Shown in pieces: positions 35,809 to 42,942 of a DNA stretch of 64,000 bases (within the stretch, counting starts at the first letter, position 1; each line of letters opens with the position of its first letter). The DNA lies in contig NZ_CANNGP010000016.1 of the NCBI RefSeq assembly GCF_947504105.1, positions 19,557 to 83,556 of the forward strand. Reading direction: 5' to 3'. Origin of the DNA: an uncultured Tateyamaria sp. Lineage in GTDB: Bacteria > Pseudomonadota > Alphaproteobacteria > Rhodobacterales > Rhodobacteraceae. Both the position numbers and the translations under genes were made by a program. The notes below the pieces were generated by a model, which did no database searches, was not told where the DNA came from, and saw only the letters and a program-made list of their open reading frames with translations.

Positions 35809-35883
35809 GGGTGGGCCCGTGGGCCCACCCATGGAAGTGTCAAAGACTACGGGAAGAGAGAGGGTGGGCTGTATCGCCCACCC
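35809..35883 (-). promoter_or_regulatory. Two strong GC-rich stem-loops between binding-protein and permease genes
   Basis: GGGTGGGCCC-GT-GGGCCCACCC (35809-35830) and GGGTGGGC-TGTATC-GCCCACCC (35862-35883) fill the 103-bp spacer. They have no U-tract. Such stems usually protect the upstream binding-protein mRNA from 3' exonucleases or reduce read-through, giving more binding protein than permease. Confidence 0.55.
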
Positions 35884-35892
35884 GGGGATGGC

Positions 35893-37212
35893 TTAGAGTT
35901 TGCCTTCGTCTTCGAACACTTCGGTCCAATCCTCGATCAGCTTGTCGAGTGCTTCTTGTGCAGTGCCCTGGTCGGCGACCACGTAGTCGTGGACGCGCTT
36001 CTGCATGGCCAGCAGGAGTTCGGCATAAGCTGGCTCTTGCCAGAAGTCCTGTACCGCGCCCATCGCTTCGAGGAAGTCACCGGCAAACGGCGCGCTGTCC
36101 TTGAAGCCCGGGTCGTTCAGGACCGAGTTGTGGGCCGAGTAGCCGCCCAGCTCCCACCATTTGGCCTGCACATCCGGGTTGGCGAACCACTTGATGTACT
36201 CAAGCGCTGCGTCCTGCTTGTCCGAGTAGGCCACGACCGAGATTCCCTGCCCGCCCAATGTCGAACCGGCCTGGTTCTGCGGTGGGTTCACGAAGAAGTC
36301 GATCTTGTCCCCGCCCGTGTTCGGGTCAGCGTAGAGGCCAGGGAAGAACGCGAACCAGTTCATCGCCATGGCGACCTGACCGGATTTGAACGCGTCGAGC
36401 GATTCACCCATGTAGGAGTTGGTGTAGCCCGGCGGCGTCGCGGTTTCGTAGAATTCTTTGTAGAATTCCAGCGCCTCAACGGCTTCGGGAGAGTTCACCG
36501 CCCCCTCCATATCGTAGGAGCCGGGGGTGTTTTCGTATTTAAAACCCCATGGATAGAGCGCGGAGGTCACACCCATTGTGATACCTTCGGACCCACGTTC
36601 GGTGAAGATGGACGCGCCATAGACGGTCTTGCCATCAATCTCGCGGCCTTGGAAGAACTGGGCGATTTCCAGCATTTCCTTTTGGCTTTGCGGCTCACCC
36701 AGATCGCGGCCTGTCGCTTCTTTGAAGGCGGCCTGGATTTCAGGATCAGCGAACCAGTCCTTGCGATAGAACCAGCCGTTGGCATCGCCCATGGCAGGCA
36801 GCGCGTAGTAGTTCGGCGTGCCCTTGGGCCATGTGGAATAGGCGTAGACGGTCGCGGGCGCGAAGTCGTCCATGCTGATGCTTTCAGCATCGAAGAAGTC
36901 GTTCAGCTTGACGTAGTGGCCGTTTTCGGCGCCGCCGCCGATCCACTGACTGTCGCCGATCAGCAGGTCGCAAAGCTTACCGCCGGAGTTCAGTTCATTC
37001 AGCATCCGATCGGCGAAATTGGGCCACGGGATAAATTCGAAATTCATGCTGTGGCCAGACTGGGCCTCGAATTCCTTGCTGAGTTCTACCAATGCGTTGG
37101 CTGGATCCCAGGCGGCCCAGCACAGTGTCAAATCCTCTGCCATGGCCATGGTTGGCACGCTGACAGACGTCATCAAGGCCGCTCCTACGGCGGCTGAAGT
37201 CATTTTTTTCAT
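35893..37212 (-). CDS. Carbohydrate ABC transporter binding protein (SBP family 1)
   Basis: The 439-aa periplasmic protein has a Sec signal peptide (MKKMTSAAVGAALMTSVSVP, cleavage near MAMA-EDL) and family-1 solute-binding features: AMGDANGWFYRKDWFADPEI, FKSGQVAMAMNWFAFFPGLY and GQGISVVAYSDKQDAALEYI. ATG 37212 follows AGGGAGG at the right distance; the ATG at 37233 does not. It is the first gene of the operon. The ligand is probably a small polyol or sugar, judged from the kinase, isomerase and dehydrogenase downstream. Confidence 0.93.
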   Translation of the reverse strand: MKKMTSAAVGAALMTSVSVPTMAMAEDLTLCWAAWDPANALVELSKEFEAQSGHSMNFEFIPWPNFADRMLNELNSGGKLCDLLIGDSQWIGGGAENGHYVKLNDFFDAESISMDDFAPATVYAYSTWPKGTPNYYALPAMGDANGWFYRKDWFADPEIQAAFKEATGRDLGEPQSQKEMLEIAQFFQGREIDGKTVYGASIFTERGSEGITMGVTSALYPWGFKYENTPGSYDMEGAVNSPEAVEALEFYKEFYETATPPGYTNSYMGESLDAFKSGQVAMAMNWFAFFPGLYADPNTGGDKIDFFVNPPQNQAGSTLGGQGISVVAYSDKQDAALEYIKWFANPDVQAKWWELGGYSAHNSVLNDPGFKDSAPFAGDFLEAMGAVQDFWQEPAYAELLLAMQKRVHDYVVADQGTAQEALDKLIEDWTEVFEDEGKL

Positions 37213-37595
37213 ATGATCCTCCCTATGGGTCATCGTTGTGCGGTGACCCTACGGAAACGCTATTTGAGGGACGTACATCATGTCAATGAATTTTTGAGGT
37301 GCGTTCATCATTTTCGCCGCGAGACACCATTATATATATGAATAACAATGATAAAAGCTGTCCAAGGGATGTATGTCCGTTAACGACCTGCTTATCGCGT
37401 CGACGTGGAGATGTGCGGTTGGGCGACTCACTTTCCTAGGGGACATGTGTATATTAGCGGCGGAAGCGGGAGCCGTTGCCTGGATGGTTGAACGCGGATT
37501 TTACCGTGTATGATCTTGTGATGCTTGGGGACCATTCAATGTGCATCGCCTCGTGTCGAATGCCCTGTAAACCTGCGCCCCGCTGCAGGGGTTTT
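37213..37595. other. Regulatory spacer upstream of the sugar operon
   Basis: No gene is seen. The stretch holds the putative operon promoter (37329 region), the 30-bp-spaced repeats (37264-37313) and AT-rich sequence near 37331-37356. The part from about 37400 to 37595 shows nothing I can assign. Confidence 0.5.
37264..37313 (-). promoter_or_regulatory. Direct repeats, candidate LacI-type operator of the sugar operon
   Basis: TTGAGGGACGTACATCATGT (37264-37283) and TTGAGGTGCGTTCATCATTT (37294-37313) match at 16 of 20 positions and are exactly 30 bp apart, about three helical turns. They sit 50-100 bp before the binding-protein start and just downstream of a minus-strand TATAAT (37329-37334), the position of a repressor site. 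The operon's own LacI protein is the obvious candidate binder. The repeats are direct, not palindromic, which is unusual for LacI. Confidence 0.5.
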
Positions 37596-37622
37596 GGAAT
37601 AAAAATGCACCCCGGCTCGTAG
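37596..37622 (+). promoter_or_regulatory. ECF-type promoter of the Asp-rich protein gene
   Basis: GGAAT (37596-37600), 17 nt, CGTAG (37618-37622), about 51 nt before the start codon. The -35 reads GGAATAA, identical to the protease promoter at 41264. It fits the GGAA(C/T)-N16/17-CGT form recognised by many ECF sigma factors. Confidence 0.6.
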
Positions 37623-37673
37623 ACCTTTCGAGAACAGCGCTTGGCCTGTTCGAAAAACCGAAAGGAGAAGACG

Positions 37674-37973
37674 ATGATGAAGATTGTTTCCGTTGCCCTC
37701 AGCACCGGCATCGCCTTGAGCACGTTATCTACTCCGACGATGGCCCATGACCTGGATGATGCGCTTCGTATCATCGGAAAGGTCTTTACCGTGCATCATA
37801 GGAACCGCGTCCTGGTCTGTGACGCTGACGACGATGATGGCGGGCGCAGATGTTACTACGTGCGTCGTGGATATAGCGCCTACAACGACAATGACGACGA
37901 CGATGGTCATTGGCGCAGGTACAGCGATGATGATGATGACGATGGGGGACGCTGGGGCGACGATGACGACTGA
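37674..37973 (+). CDS. Small secreted Asp-rich protein
   Basis: The 99-aa protein has a Sec signal peptide (MMKIVSVALSTGIALSTLST, cleavage after PTMA). The mature part holds four aspartate runs, ADDDDGGRR, NDNDDDDG, SDDDDDDGG and a terminal GDDDD. There is no glutamate anywhere. Two cysteines (49 and 60) bracket the first Asp run and could close a disulfide loop. AAAGGAGAAGACG precedes ATG 37674. Such runs could bind Ca2+ or other cations, or serve as a modification target. I recognise no family. The same Asp6-Gly2 motif opens the S8 protease at 41316. It has its own ECF-type promoter and a strong terminator, so it is a single-gene unit. Confidence 0.75.
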   Translation: MMKIVSVALSTGIALSTLSTPTMAHDLDDALRIIGKVFTVHHRNRVLVCDADDDDGGRRCYYVRRGYSAYNDNDDDDGHWRRYSDDDDDDGGRWGDDDD

Positions 37974-37993
37974 TCCGACCACCAGAAACCGTA

Positions 37994-38024
37994 AAAGGGC
38001 CCGAGTGATCAGTTCGGGCCCTTT
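37994..38024 (+). terminator. Rho-independent terminator of the Asp-rich protein gene
   Basis: AAAGGGCCCGA - GTGATCAGT - TCGGGCCCTTT is a perfect 11-bp stem followed by CCTTTT. It lies between the convergent Asp-rich and HTTM genes and may work in both directions. Confidence 0.85.
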
Positions 38025-38048
38025 CCTTTTGCCATAGGCGACATGCGA

Positions 38049-39479
38049 CTAGTGCGTTTCAGCCAGTCTATGCCCCTGCAATGGAAGAAACGGAAAGGCA
38101 TCGGGCATCTGGCCTTTTGGCGCGCGAAGCTGATTGGGCAGGATCCATGGGTTGGGCCGCACCCACTCCCACTTGATCGATGTCAGATCCTGTTCCGGGT
38201 CGGTGAATTGCTGCATGGCGCACCCGTTCAGTGATTTGCGCACATCTGCGTGCACAGCGACATCGGGATACCCCTGCTCGGCCCATGCATCTTTGAGCAT
38301 ATGGGCAAAATCGTAGATGATATCTGGCCGCCCCAGCACATTGCGTGCCTGCCGGAAGCTCATCACCTGATAGGGGTCGACCTCCCACGTTTCTTCCCAA
38401 ACGGGCGAGACGATGCGGAATACGCCCTTGCTGTCACGATCATAGATCCGCATGCGCCAGGAAAACCGGTGCCCGTCACCGCTCCACCCTACAAGGTTGT
38501 TGAAGAACGCCTGACGTTGCGGGACGGCGATTTGCACAGCGAACCAAACGGCCAGCACCGCCAACCCCAGTGGCGCAAGGCGAAACGTCGCCTTGGGCAA
38601 TTTCGCTTGCTCGGGCAGCGTTTCGAACCGTCCCAGCCCGGCGCGCAACAGGTGTTGCGGCCAGTCCGGGGCAAAGAAGATCGTCGACAGCGCCAATGTG
38701 ATCCAGGGAAAGATGCCGATGTTGAAGAGCTGAGCGTTCGACCAGTGAAAGAAGGCATATATCGCAAAAACAGCCAGCCGGGTGCGATGCCAAAGCAAGA
38801 GGGGTGCCCCGACAACATGGAGGACGATCACGCCCCAGGACGCCAGAATGAAAGAGATGTCGTATTGGAACAGCGCACCGAAGAACACCTCGTCTTCGCG
38901 GCCCGTCAGCCATGTGCGCAGGGGCTCTCCACGCAGCCAATCATCGGTGATCTTCACGATCCCCGCGTAGATCAGAATGATCTCGAGCTGAAGCTTCAGC
39001 GCCGTGACAGGCCAGCGTGGGATCACGGCGCTGCGCAATTTCGGCCACAACCATGCATCAATCAAGAAGGCCCGGTGCGCAGGCATGAAGATCATCAGCA
39101 CCCCGAACAGGATGACCATGTAGTTGTGGTTCAGGTATTGCGTGCGATCCAGAAGGAAGAAATAGGCGAAGATACCGGTGAGCGCGATGATCGACACACG
39201 GTAGAACGCGCCCAACGCAACCAGCAAACCAAAAAGCCCTACCCCACCCCAAAGGATATGTATCCAAGGCTCCGGCAGGATTTGTACAAAGTCGAAAAAA
39301 GGAAAGTTGAAGTCCGGGTCGACATAGTAGCGGTTGATCCGGTCATATTTGACGTAGCGCCACCAATCCCAGGCAAGGATCAGACCAAAAGTGATCCGGA
39401 TCACAACCAGGGACTGAATACTGATCGGGGTTTCCAGATAGCTGCGGAGCCTGGGCAACGTGGTTGGCGACTGGGTCAT
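38049..39479 (-). CDS. HTTM-domain membrane protein (vitamin K gamma-carboxylase-like)
   Basis: A 476-aa protein with many membrane helices in residues ~20-310 and a soluble C-terminal region. It belongs to the HTTM family that includes vitamin K-dependent gamma-glutamyl carboxylase. QYLNHNYMVILFG (His118) and IYAGIVKITDDWLRGEPL (Lys176) line up, from memory, with the human carboxylase segments holding His160 and Lys218, so the residues thought to support catalysis appear kept. GGAGGGGAG precedes ATG 39479. The gene diverges from the DCC1 gene through a shared palindromic promoter. Role inferred: modification or redox handling of secreted proteins, possibly the Asp-rich products nearby; true gamma-carboxylation is unproven. 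Confidence 0.82.
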   Translation of the reverse strand: MTQSPTTLPRLRSYLETPISIQSLVVIRITFGLILAWDWWRYVKYDRINRYYVDPDFNFPFFDFVQILPEPWIHILWGGVGLFGLLVALGAFYRVSIIALTGIFAYFFLLDRTQYLNHNYMVILFGVLMIFMPAHRAFLIDAWLWPKLRSAVIPRWPVTALKLQLEIILIYAGIVKITDDWLRGEPLRTWLTGREDEVFFGALFQYDISFILASWGVIVLHVVGAPLLLWHRTRLAVFAIYAFFHWSNAQLFNIGIFPWITLALSTIFFAPDWPQHLLRAGLGRFETLPEQAKLPKATFRLAPLGLAVLAVWFAVQIAVPQRQAFFNNLVGWSGDGHRFSWRMRIYDRDSKGVFRIVSPVWEETWEVDPYQVMSFRQARNVLGRPDIIYDFAHMLKDAWAEQGYPDVAVHADVRKSLNGCAMQQFTDPEQDLTSIKWEWVRPNPWILPNQLRAPKGQMPDAFPFLPLQGHRLAETH

Positions 39480-39509
39480 CTCTCCCCTCCATCGAGATAC
39501 GGTTCACAG

Positions 39510-39539
39510 GGAATACGAAGCAACCCGGCATCGTATTCC
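39510..39539. promoter_or_regulatory. Palindromic, bidirectional ECF-type promoter
   Basis: On the plus strand GGAAT (39510-39514) - N17 - CGTAT (39532-39536) faces the DCC1 gene. On the minus strand GGAAT (39539-39535) - N17 - CGTAT (39517-39513) faces the HTTM gene. The arms GGAATACGAAGC and GCATCGTATTCC pair at 11 of 12 positions, so one 30-bp element can load the sigma factor either way. Confidence 0.62.
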
Positions 39540-39602
39540 ATGAGATTGCCACGGCGTACAACTTGCCGTTCGCGGCCAAGTTCGTATCTAAGGAGCATGA
39601 CC

Positions 39603-39980
39603 ATGCCTGACCCCGTCCGCATCGTGTATGATGGCGACTGCCCCTTCTGTTCCGCCTACATCAGGATGGTGCGGCTGCGTGACACCGTTGGCGATGTTGA
39701 ACTGGTGGACGCACGGTCCGATCACGAGGTGATCGACAGGATCAGCACCGCGGGGCTTGACCTTGATCAGGGCATGGTTGTCGAGATGTCGGGGCAATTG
39801 CATTGCGGGGATGCGGCCATGACCTCGCTGGCCATGATGACAACACAAAGCGGGGCGTTTAACCGGATCATGCGGTTGATGTTCTCCCGTCCGGCCATCG
39901 CACGGCTTGTTTACCCGCCGTTGGTCGCGGGGCGCGCGTTAACCTTGCGCCTGTTGGGACGCCGCAAGATCAACCATTAG
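39603..39980 (+). CDS. DCC1-like thiol-disulfide oxidoreductase (DUF393)
   Basis: The 125-aa protein opens with the defining DCC motif, IVYDGDCPFCSAYIRMVRLR, and has the family's later AMTSLAMMTTQSG and RPAIARLVYPPLVAGR segments. ATG 39603 has AAGGAG 7 nt upstream; ATG 39597 abuts that site. A plus-strand frame extends far upstream (to 38250), but that part is the complement of the HTTM gene. DCC1 proteins often neighbour HTTM genes and may supply a thiol/disulfide redox partner. The 3' end overlaps the convergent anti-sigma gene by 11 bp. Confidence 0.9.
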   Translation: MPDPVRIVYDGDCPFCSAYIRMVRLRDTVGDVELVDARSDHEVIDRISTAGLDLDQGMVVEMSGQLHCGDAAMTSLAMMTTQSGAFNRIMRLMFSRPAIARLVYPPLVAGRALTLRLLGRRKINH

Positions 39981-40695
39981 CGCCGGACAGGCGTTCTGCT
40001 TCCTCTTCGACCGACATGACAGGCCCGGCTGATGTGCTGCGCATCCACGCCTCAAGCGTCTCGAATGCGCTGGCGGGGACGAATTGCGTGTCGCCGGGCA
40101 GTTCGGTTGCCGCGGCAAAGCGCAACTCCCAACCGGTGGCGGTGCGGCATCCCACGCCGATCAGATCGGATCTGTCCTTGAGCTTTGCCTCGAACTCGCG
40201 GCAAAATGCACCATCCGCTGCCTCGAAGGATGCAATCAGCCGTGTATCTATGCCGTGCCGCTCAATGCTCGTGCCGGAGGCTGCGGTTTCCAAGGTCGAG
40301 ACAACGGGCGCGAGGTCAAAGGCAACGGGTTCGTTTTCAGCTGGATCAAGGAGGAATACCCCGACACCGATCCCCAGCAATACGCTTGCGGCGATGGCGC
40401 CGAACCACGCGGATCGACCTGTCGATGACATGCGTTTGAACGGCACCACCCGCGCTTCTGCCGGATCCAGAGTAGCGGTTTCCGCCGCGATTGCTGCATT
40501 GATACGATCCTGCAAAGCGTCGGGCACATCAGTGAGTGGCATGGCGTCCCGCGCCATCTTGGCGCTGCGTTCGAACGCATCCAGACGCAGGCGCAAGTCC
40601 GGGTTCTGCATGACCGCCTCGGCCACGCGGGCATGGTCCGTGCCGTTCAGGGCGCCGTCAGCATAGGCCATCAGCTCTTCGTCCGAGACTGTCAT
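39970..40695 (-). CDS. Transmembrane anti-sigma factor
   Basis: The 241-aa protein has an N-terminal anti-sigma domain (MTVSDEELMAYADGALNGTD, with the DEELMAY(A/V)DG signature but no zinc-binding His/Cys), one membrane helix at about 95-116 (SAWFGAIAASVLLGIGVGVF) and a periplasmic domain with two Cys (FCREFEAK and IGVGCRTATGW). The start overlaps the sigma gene stop by 4 nt. Release of the sigma factor presumably depends on a periplasmic signal; the paired cysteines make a redox or misfolding cue possible. Confidence 0.87.
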   Translation of the reverse strand: MTVSDEELMAYADGALNGTDHARVAEAVMQNPDLRLRLDAFERSAKMARDAMPLTDVPDALQDRINAAIAAETATLDPAEARVVPFKRMSSTGRSAWFGAIAASVLLGIGVGVFLLDPAENEPVAFDLAPVVSTLETAASGTSIERHGIDTRLIASFEAADGAFCREFEAKLKDRSDLIGVGCRTATGWELRFAAATELPGDTQFVPASAFETLEAWMRSTSAGPVMSVEEEAERLSGANG

Positions 40696-41237
40696 CGCGA
40701 AGGCGTCTCCGTCTTACCGTTTGTGTGTTTGGCATACGTAGCAGCGGTCGGGTTTATTCCAATCGCCGCAGCCAGCGCCAAACGTCCCCGTGCAAGACGG
40801 GACATGACCGTACCAATGGCAACATCCAGAACATCAGCGGCCTCCCGGTAGCTCAACCCTTCCACGCAGACCAGGATGATCACATCGCACTGGCCTTCTG
40901 GCAACCTGTCGATCGCCTCAAGCGTCTGGCGGACTTCGAGCTTCAGCTCTGCACTGGCCGCCTCATCGCATAGGGCATGGGTCGTCTCATCGACATGAAT
41001 ATGCGTTCCGCGCGATTTCTGTTTGCGTGTCTCGTCGATCCAGGCGTTTCGCAGAATACGCAAAAGCCACGGCGCCAGCTTCTTGGCGGGATCGTATTGA
41101 TGACGTTGCTTCAACGCTTTTTCAACCGTGATCTGTACCAGATCGTCGGCAAGATCCGGCTGCCGGGTCAGGGAAATCGCGTATCTCCGCAGGTTGGGCA
41201 GGAGTTCCACGATACGATTTGGAAAATCATCTCGCAT
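40692..41237 (-). CDS. ECF-family RNA polymerase sigma factor
   Basis: The 181-aa protein has sigma region 2 (LRRYAISLTRQPDLADDLVQ; KKLAPWLLRILRNAWIDETR) and region 4 (DRLPEGQCDVIILVCVEGLS followed by YREAADVLDVAIGTVMSRLA). Start ATG 41237 gives MRDDFPNRIVELLPNLRRY; longer in-frame starts to 41390 run through the divergent promoter. It is co-transcribed with the anti-sigma gene. Its probable targets are the four GGAAT-N16/17-CGTA promoters at 37596, 39510 (both directions) and 41264. No such site faces its own gene in the 78-bp divergent spacer, so it may not autoregulate. Confidence 0.92.
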   Translation of the reverse strand: MRDDFPNRIVELLPNLRRYAISLTRQPDLADDLVQITVEKALKQRHQYDPAKKLAPWLLRILRNAWIDETRKQKSRGTHIHVDETTHALCDEAASAELKLEVRQTLEAIDRLPEGQCDVIILVCVEGLSYREAADVLDVAIGTVMSRLARGRLALAAAIGINPTAATYAKHTNGKTETPSR

Positions 41238-41263
41238 CAAAAACCTAATTCGACAGGATGCTC

Positions 41264-41289
41264 GGAATAAGATCGAACGCCGTACGTAA
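41264..41289 (+). promoter_or_regulatory. ECF-type promoter of the S8 protease gene
   Basis: GGAAT (41264-41268) - N16 - CGTAA (41285-41289), 26 nt before the start codon, in the spacer divergent from the sigma gene. It shares GGAATAA with the promoter at 37596. Confidence 0.58.
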
Positions 41290-41315
41290 TCTAGGTGAAG
41301 CAGAAAGGGAAAACC

Positions 41316-42605
41316 ATGTCGTACAGCGTATACCCGCCGATCCGGATCCTCTTGCTGGCGGCCATTCTGGGCCTGTCTCCACTCTCGCATCTTATGTTGG
41401 GAACACCCGTCGTGGCCTATGCCGACAGTGACGATGATGATGACGACGGGGGTCGTGATTCTGTGTCGGACGATGACGATGATGACGGGGGTCGCCGTTT
41501 TGTATCCGATGATGATGATGACGGCGTCACGCGCGCCGCAGCGCCGGTCCCTGCCCGCGCACCCGATGAGATTATTGCCGCTGACCTTTCAGACATCGAC
41601 CTTGGCCAGCTGCTCGCGGAAGGGTTCGTACTTTTGCAGCAGATTGACGCGGCCCCGACACTGGTGCGTTTGCGTATCCCGCAAGCCTTGACACTCGATG
41701 CAGCACGCACGCGGGTGCGGGCTTTGCCAAGTGGTCTGTCTGCTGATTTCAATCACTACTACCGCGGGTCGCAGGGCCTATGCGACAGCCCGGAATGCCC
41801 GGCGCTTGAACTTGTCGGGTATCCGCTCGAAGGGATCTGTGCGCTCACGGATGTGCGGATTGGCATGGTCGATACCGGGATCAATGTGGATCATGAAGCG
41901 TTCGCTGGCAGCAATCTGACTGTCCATCGTATGTCCGATGACCGGCTTGACCCCTCCCGCGCAATCCACGGCACATCGGTCGCTGCCATTCTGATCGGTG
42001 CGCCTGAAAGCAGATCCCCGGGGCTTCTGCCAGATGCAGCCTTGTTGGCTGTCGATGCCTTCTACAGGGCCGGTGCGGATGAAAGGGCAGATGCCTTTTC
42101 AATTGCGGCAGGCATCGATTGGCTCCGCGTGCGAGATGTCGACCTTCTGAACCTGTCGTTGGCGGGCTCGGAGAACACCGTTCTGAAGGACGCCATTGAC
42201 CGTATCGTGGCCGAGGATGTCTTGGTCATCGCAGCGGCCGGGAACAATGGCCCACACAGTGCACCCGCCTATCCGGCCGCTTATGAAACAACCCTAGCCG
42301 TGACAGCCGTGGATGCCGGGGGCACAGTCTATCGCAGGGCCGGCCAAGGCCCTCATATTGACCTCGCCGCACCCGGCGTTGACGTATGGACGGCTGCATC
42401 CGTGTCTGGCGCACGTTGGAAAACGGGCACCTCATTTGCCGCCCCCTTTGTCACAGCGGCAGCCGCTCTTTTGCGGGATGCCCAACCAGACGCCACCGTG
42501 AACGAAATCAGGGGCACTTTGATTGCGTCGGCCCGGGACATCGGCGCACCCGGTCGCGATAATGTCTTTGGGTCCGGACTGGTGTACATGGGTGGGAAAT
42601 GCTGA
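41316..42605 (+). CDS. Secreted subtilisin-like serine protease (S8) with Asp-rich N-terminus
   Basis: The 429-aa protein has a signal peptide (cleavage near VVAYA-DSD, residue 37), then three Asp runs (ADSDDDDDDGGR, SDDDDDDGGRR, SDDDDDG) at 38-70. After a linker the S8 domain has the triad Asp186 (RIGMVDTGINVDH), His219 (AIHGTSVAAI) and Ser373 (GTSFAAPFVTAA), with the oxyanion Asn310 in VIAAAGNNG. All are intact. AAAGGGA precedes ATG 41316; GTG 41295 in frame is less likely. Four cysteines are visible in the mature part (residues 156, 161, 174 and 429). The Asp-run motif is shared with the 37674 protein, and both have ECF-type promoters. The Asp segment may be a Ca2+-binding or surface-retention propeptide. 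Confidence 0.9.
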   Translation: MSYSVYPPIRILLLAAILGLSPLSHLMLGTPVVAYADSDDDDDDGGRDSVSDDDDDDGGRRFVSDDDDDGVTRAAAPVPARAPDEIIAADLSDIDLGQLLAEGFVLLQQIDAAPTLVRLRIPQALTLDAARTRVRALPSGLSADFNHYYRGSQGLCDSPECPALELVGYPLEGICALTDVRIGMVDTGINVDHEAFAGSNLTVHRMSDDRLDPSRAIHGTSVAAILIGAPESRSPGLLPDAALLAVDAFYRAGADERADAFSIAAGIDWLRVRDVDLLNLSLAGSENTVLKDAIDRIVAEDVLVIAAAGNNGPHSAPAYPAAYETTLAVTAVDAGGTVYRRAGQGPHIDLAAPGVDVWTAASVSGARWKTGTSFAAPFVTAAAALLRDAQPDATVNEIRGTLIASARDIGAPGRDNVFGSGLVYMGGKC

Positions 42606-42942
42606 TCGGTATCACCAGAGCGTGCCGTTCAGGTTGTGAATGCTTCGCCGACCTACGGTCCGCGAACTGAATACCTTCTCGGGCTGCGTGATGTCAGCCC
42701 TCCCGGATCACGGGAACCGGCTCAGGATCGCCGGGTCACCATTCTAACATCTTGCAAGTGAGTACGACGCTTAAGCGGTTCGACCCTGAATCTTCGCGGG
42801 TGCATTGCCGCTATATGATGCCAACACGTACCATACACCATGGAAGGTAATATTGGTTTAGAATTCAATTGATTACCGCCTCGCTTGAAAAGATCTTGCC
42901 GGGGCCGGATACGCACCAGTATCTGATCACGCTCACGGCAAA
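42606..42942. other. Gene-free spacer before the cox cluster
   Basis: The 337-bp stretch separates the protease from the MHYT-LytTR gene. I see no supported gene, RNA or strong hairpin; it presumably holds the promoter of the downstream regulator gene. Confidence 0.5.

Noticed and set aside
37725..37982. Valine/isoleucine-rich minus ORF that looks like membrane helices
   Set aside because: It is the antisense of the Asp-codon runs (GAC/GAT read as GTC/ATC).
38250..39602. A 576-aa plus-strand frame that would fuse ~450 residues to the DCC1 protein
   Set aside because: The upstream part is the complement of the HTTM gene and has no family likeness; a ribosome site precedes ATG 39603.
41238..41315. 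Autoregulatory ECF promoter facing the sigma gene
   Set aside because: No GGAAT-N16/17-CGTA is found on the minus strand in this spacer; only the plus-strand site is present.
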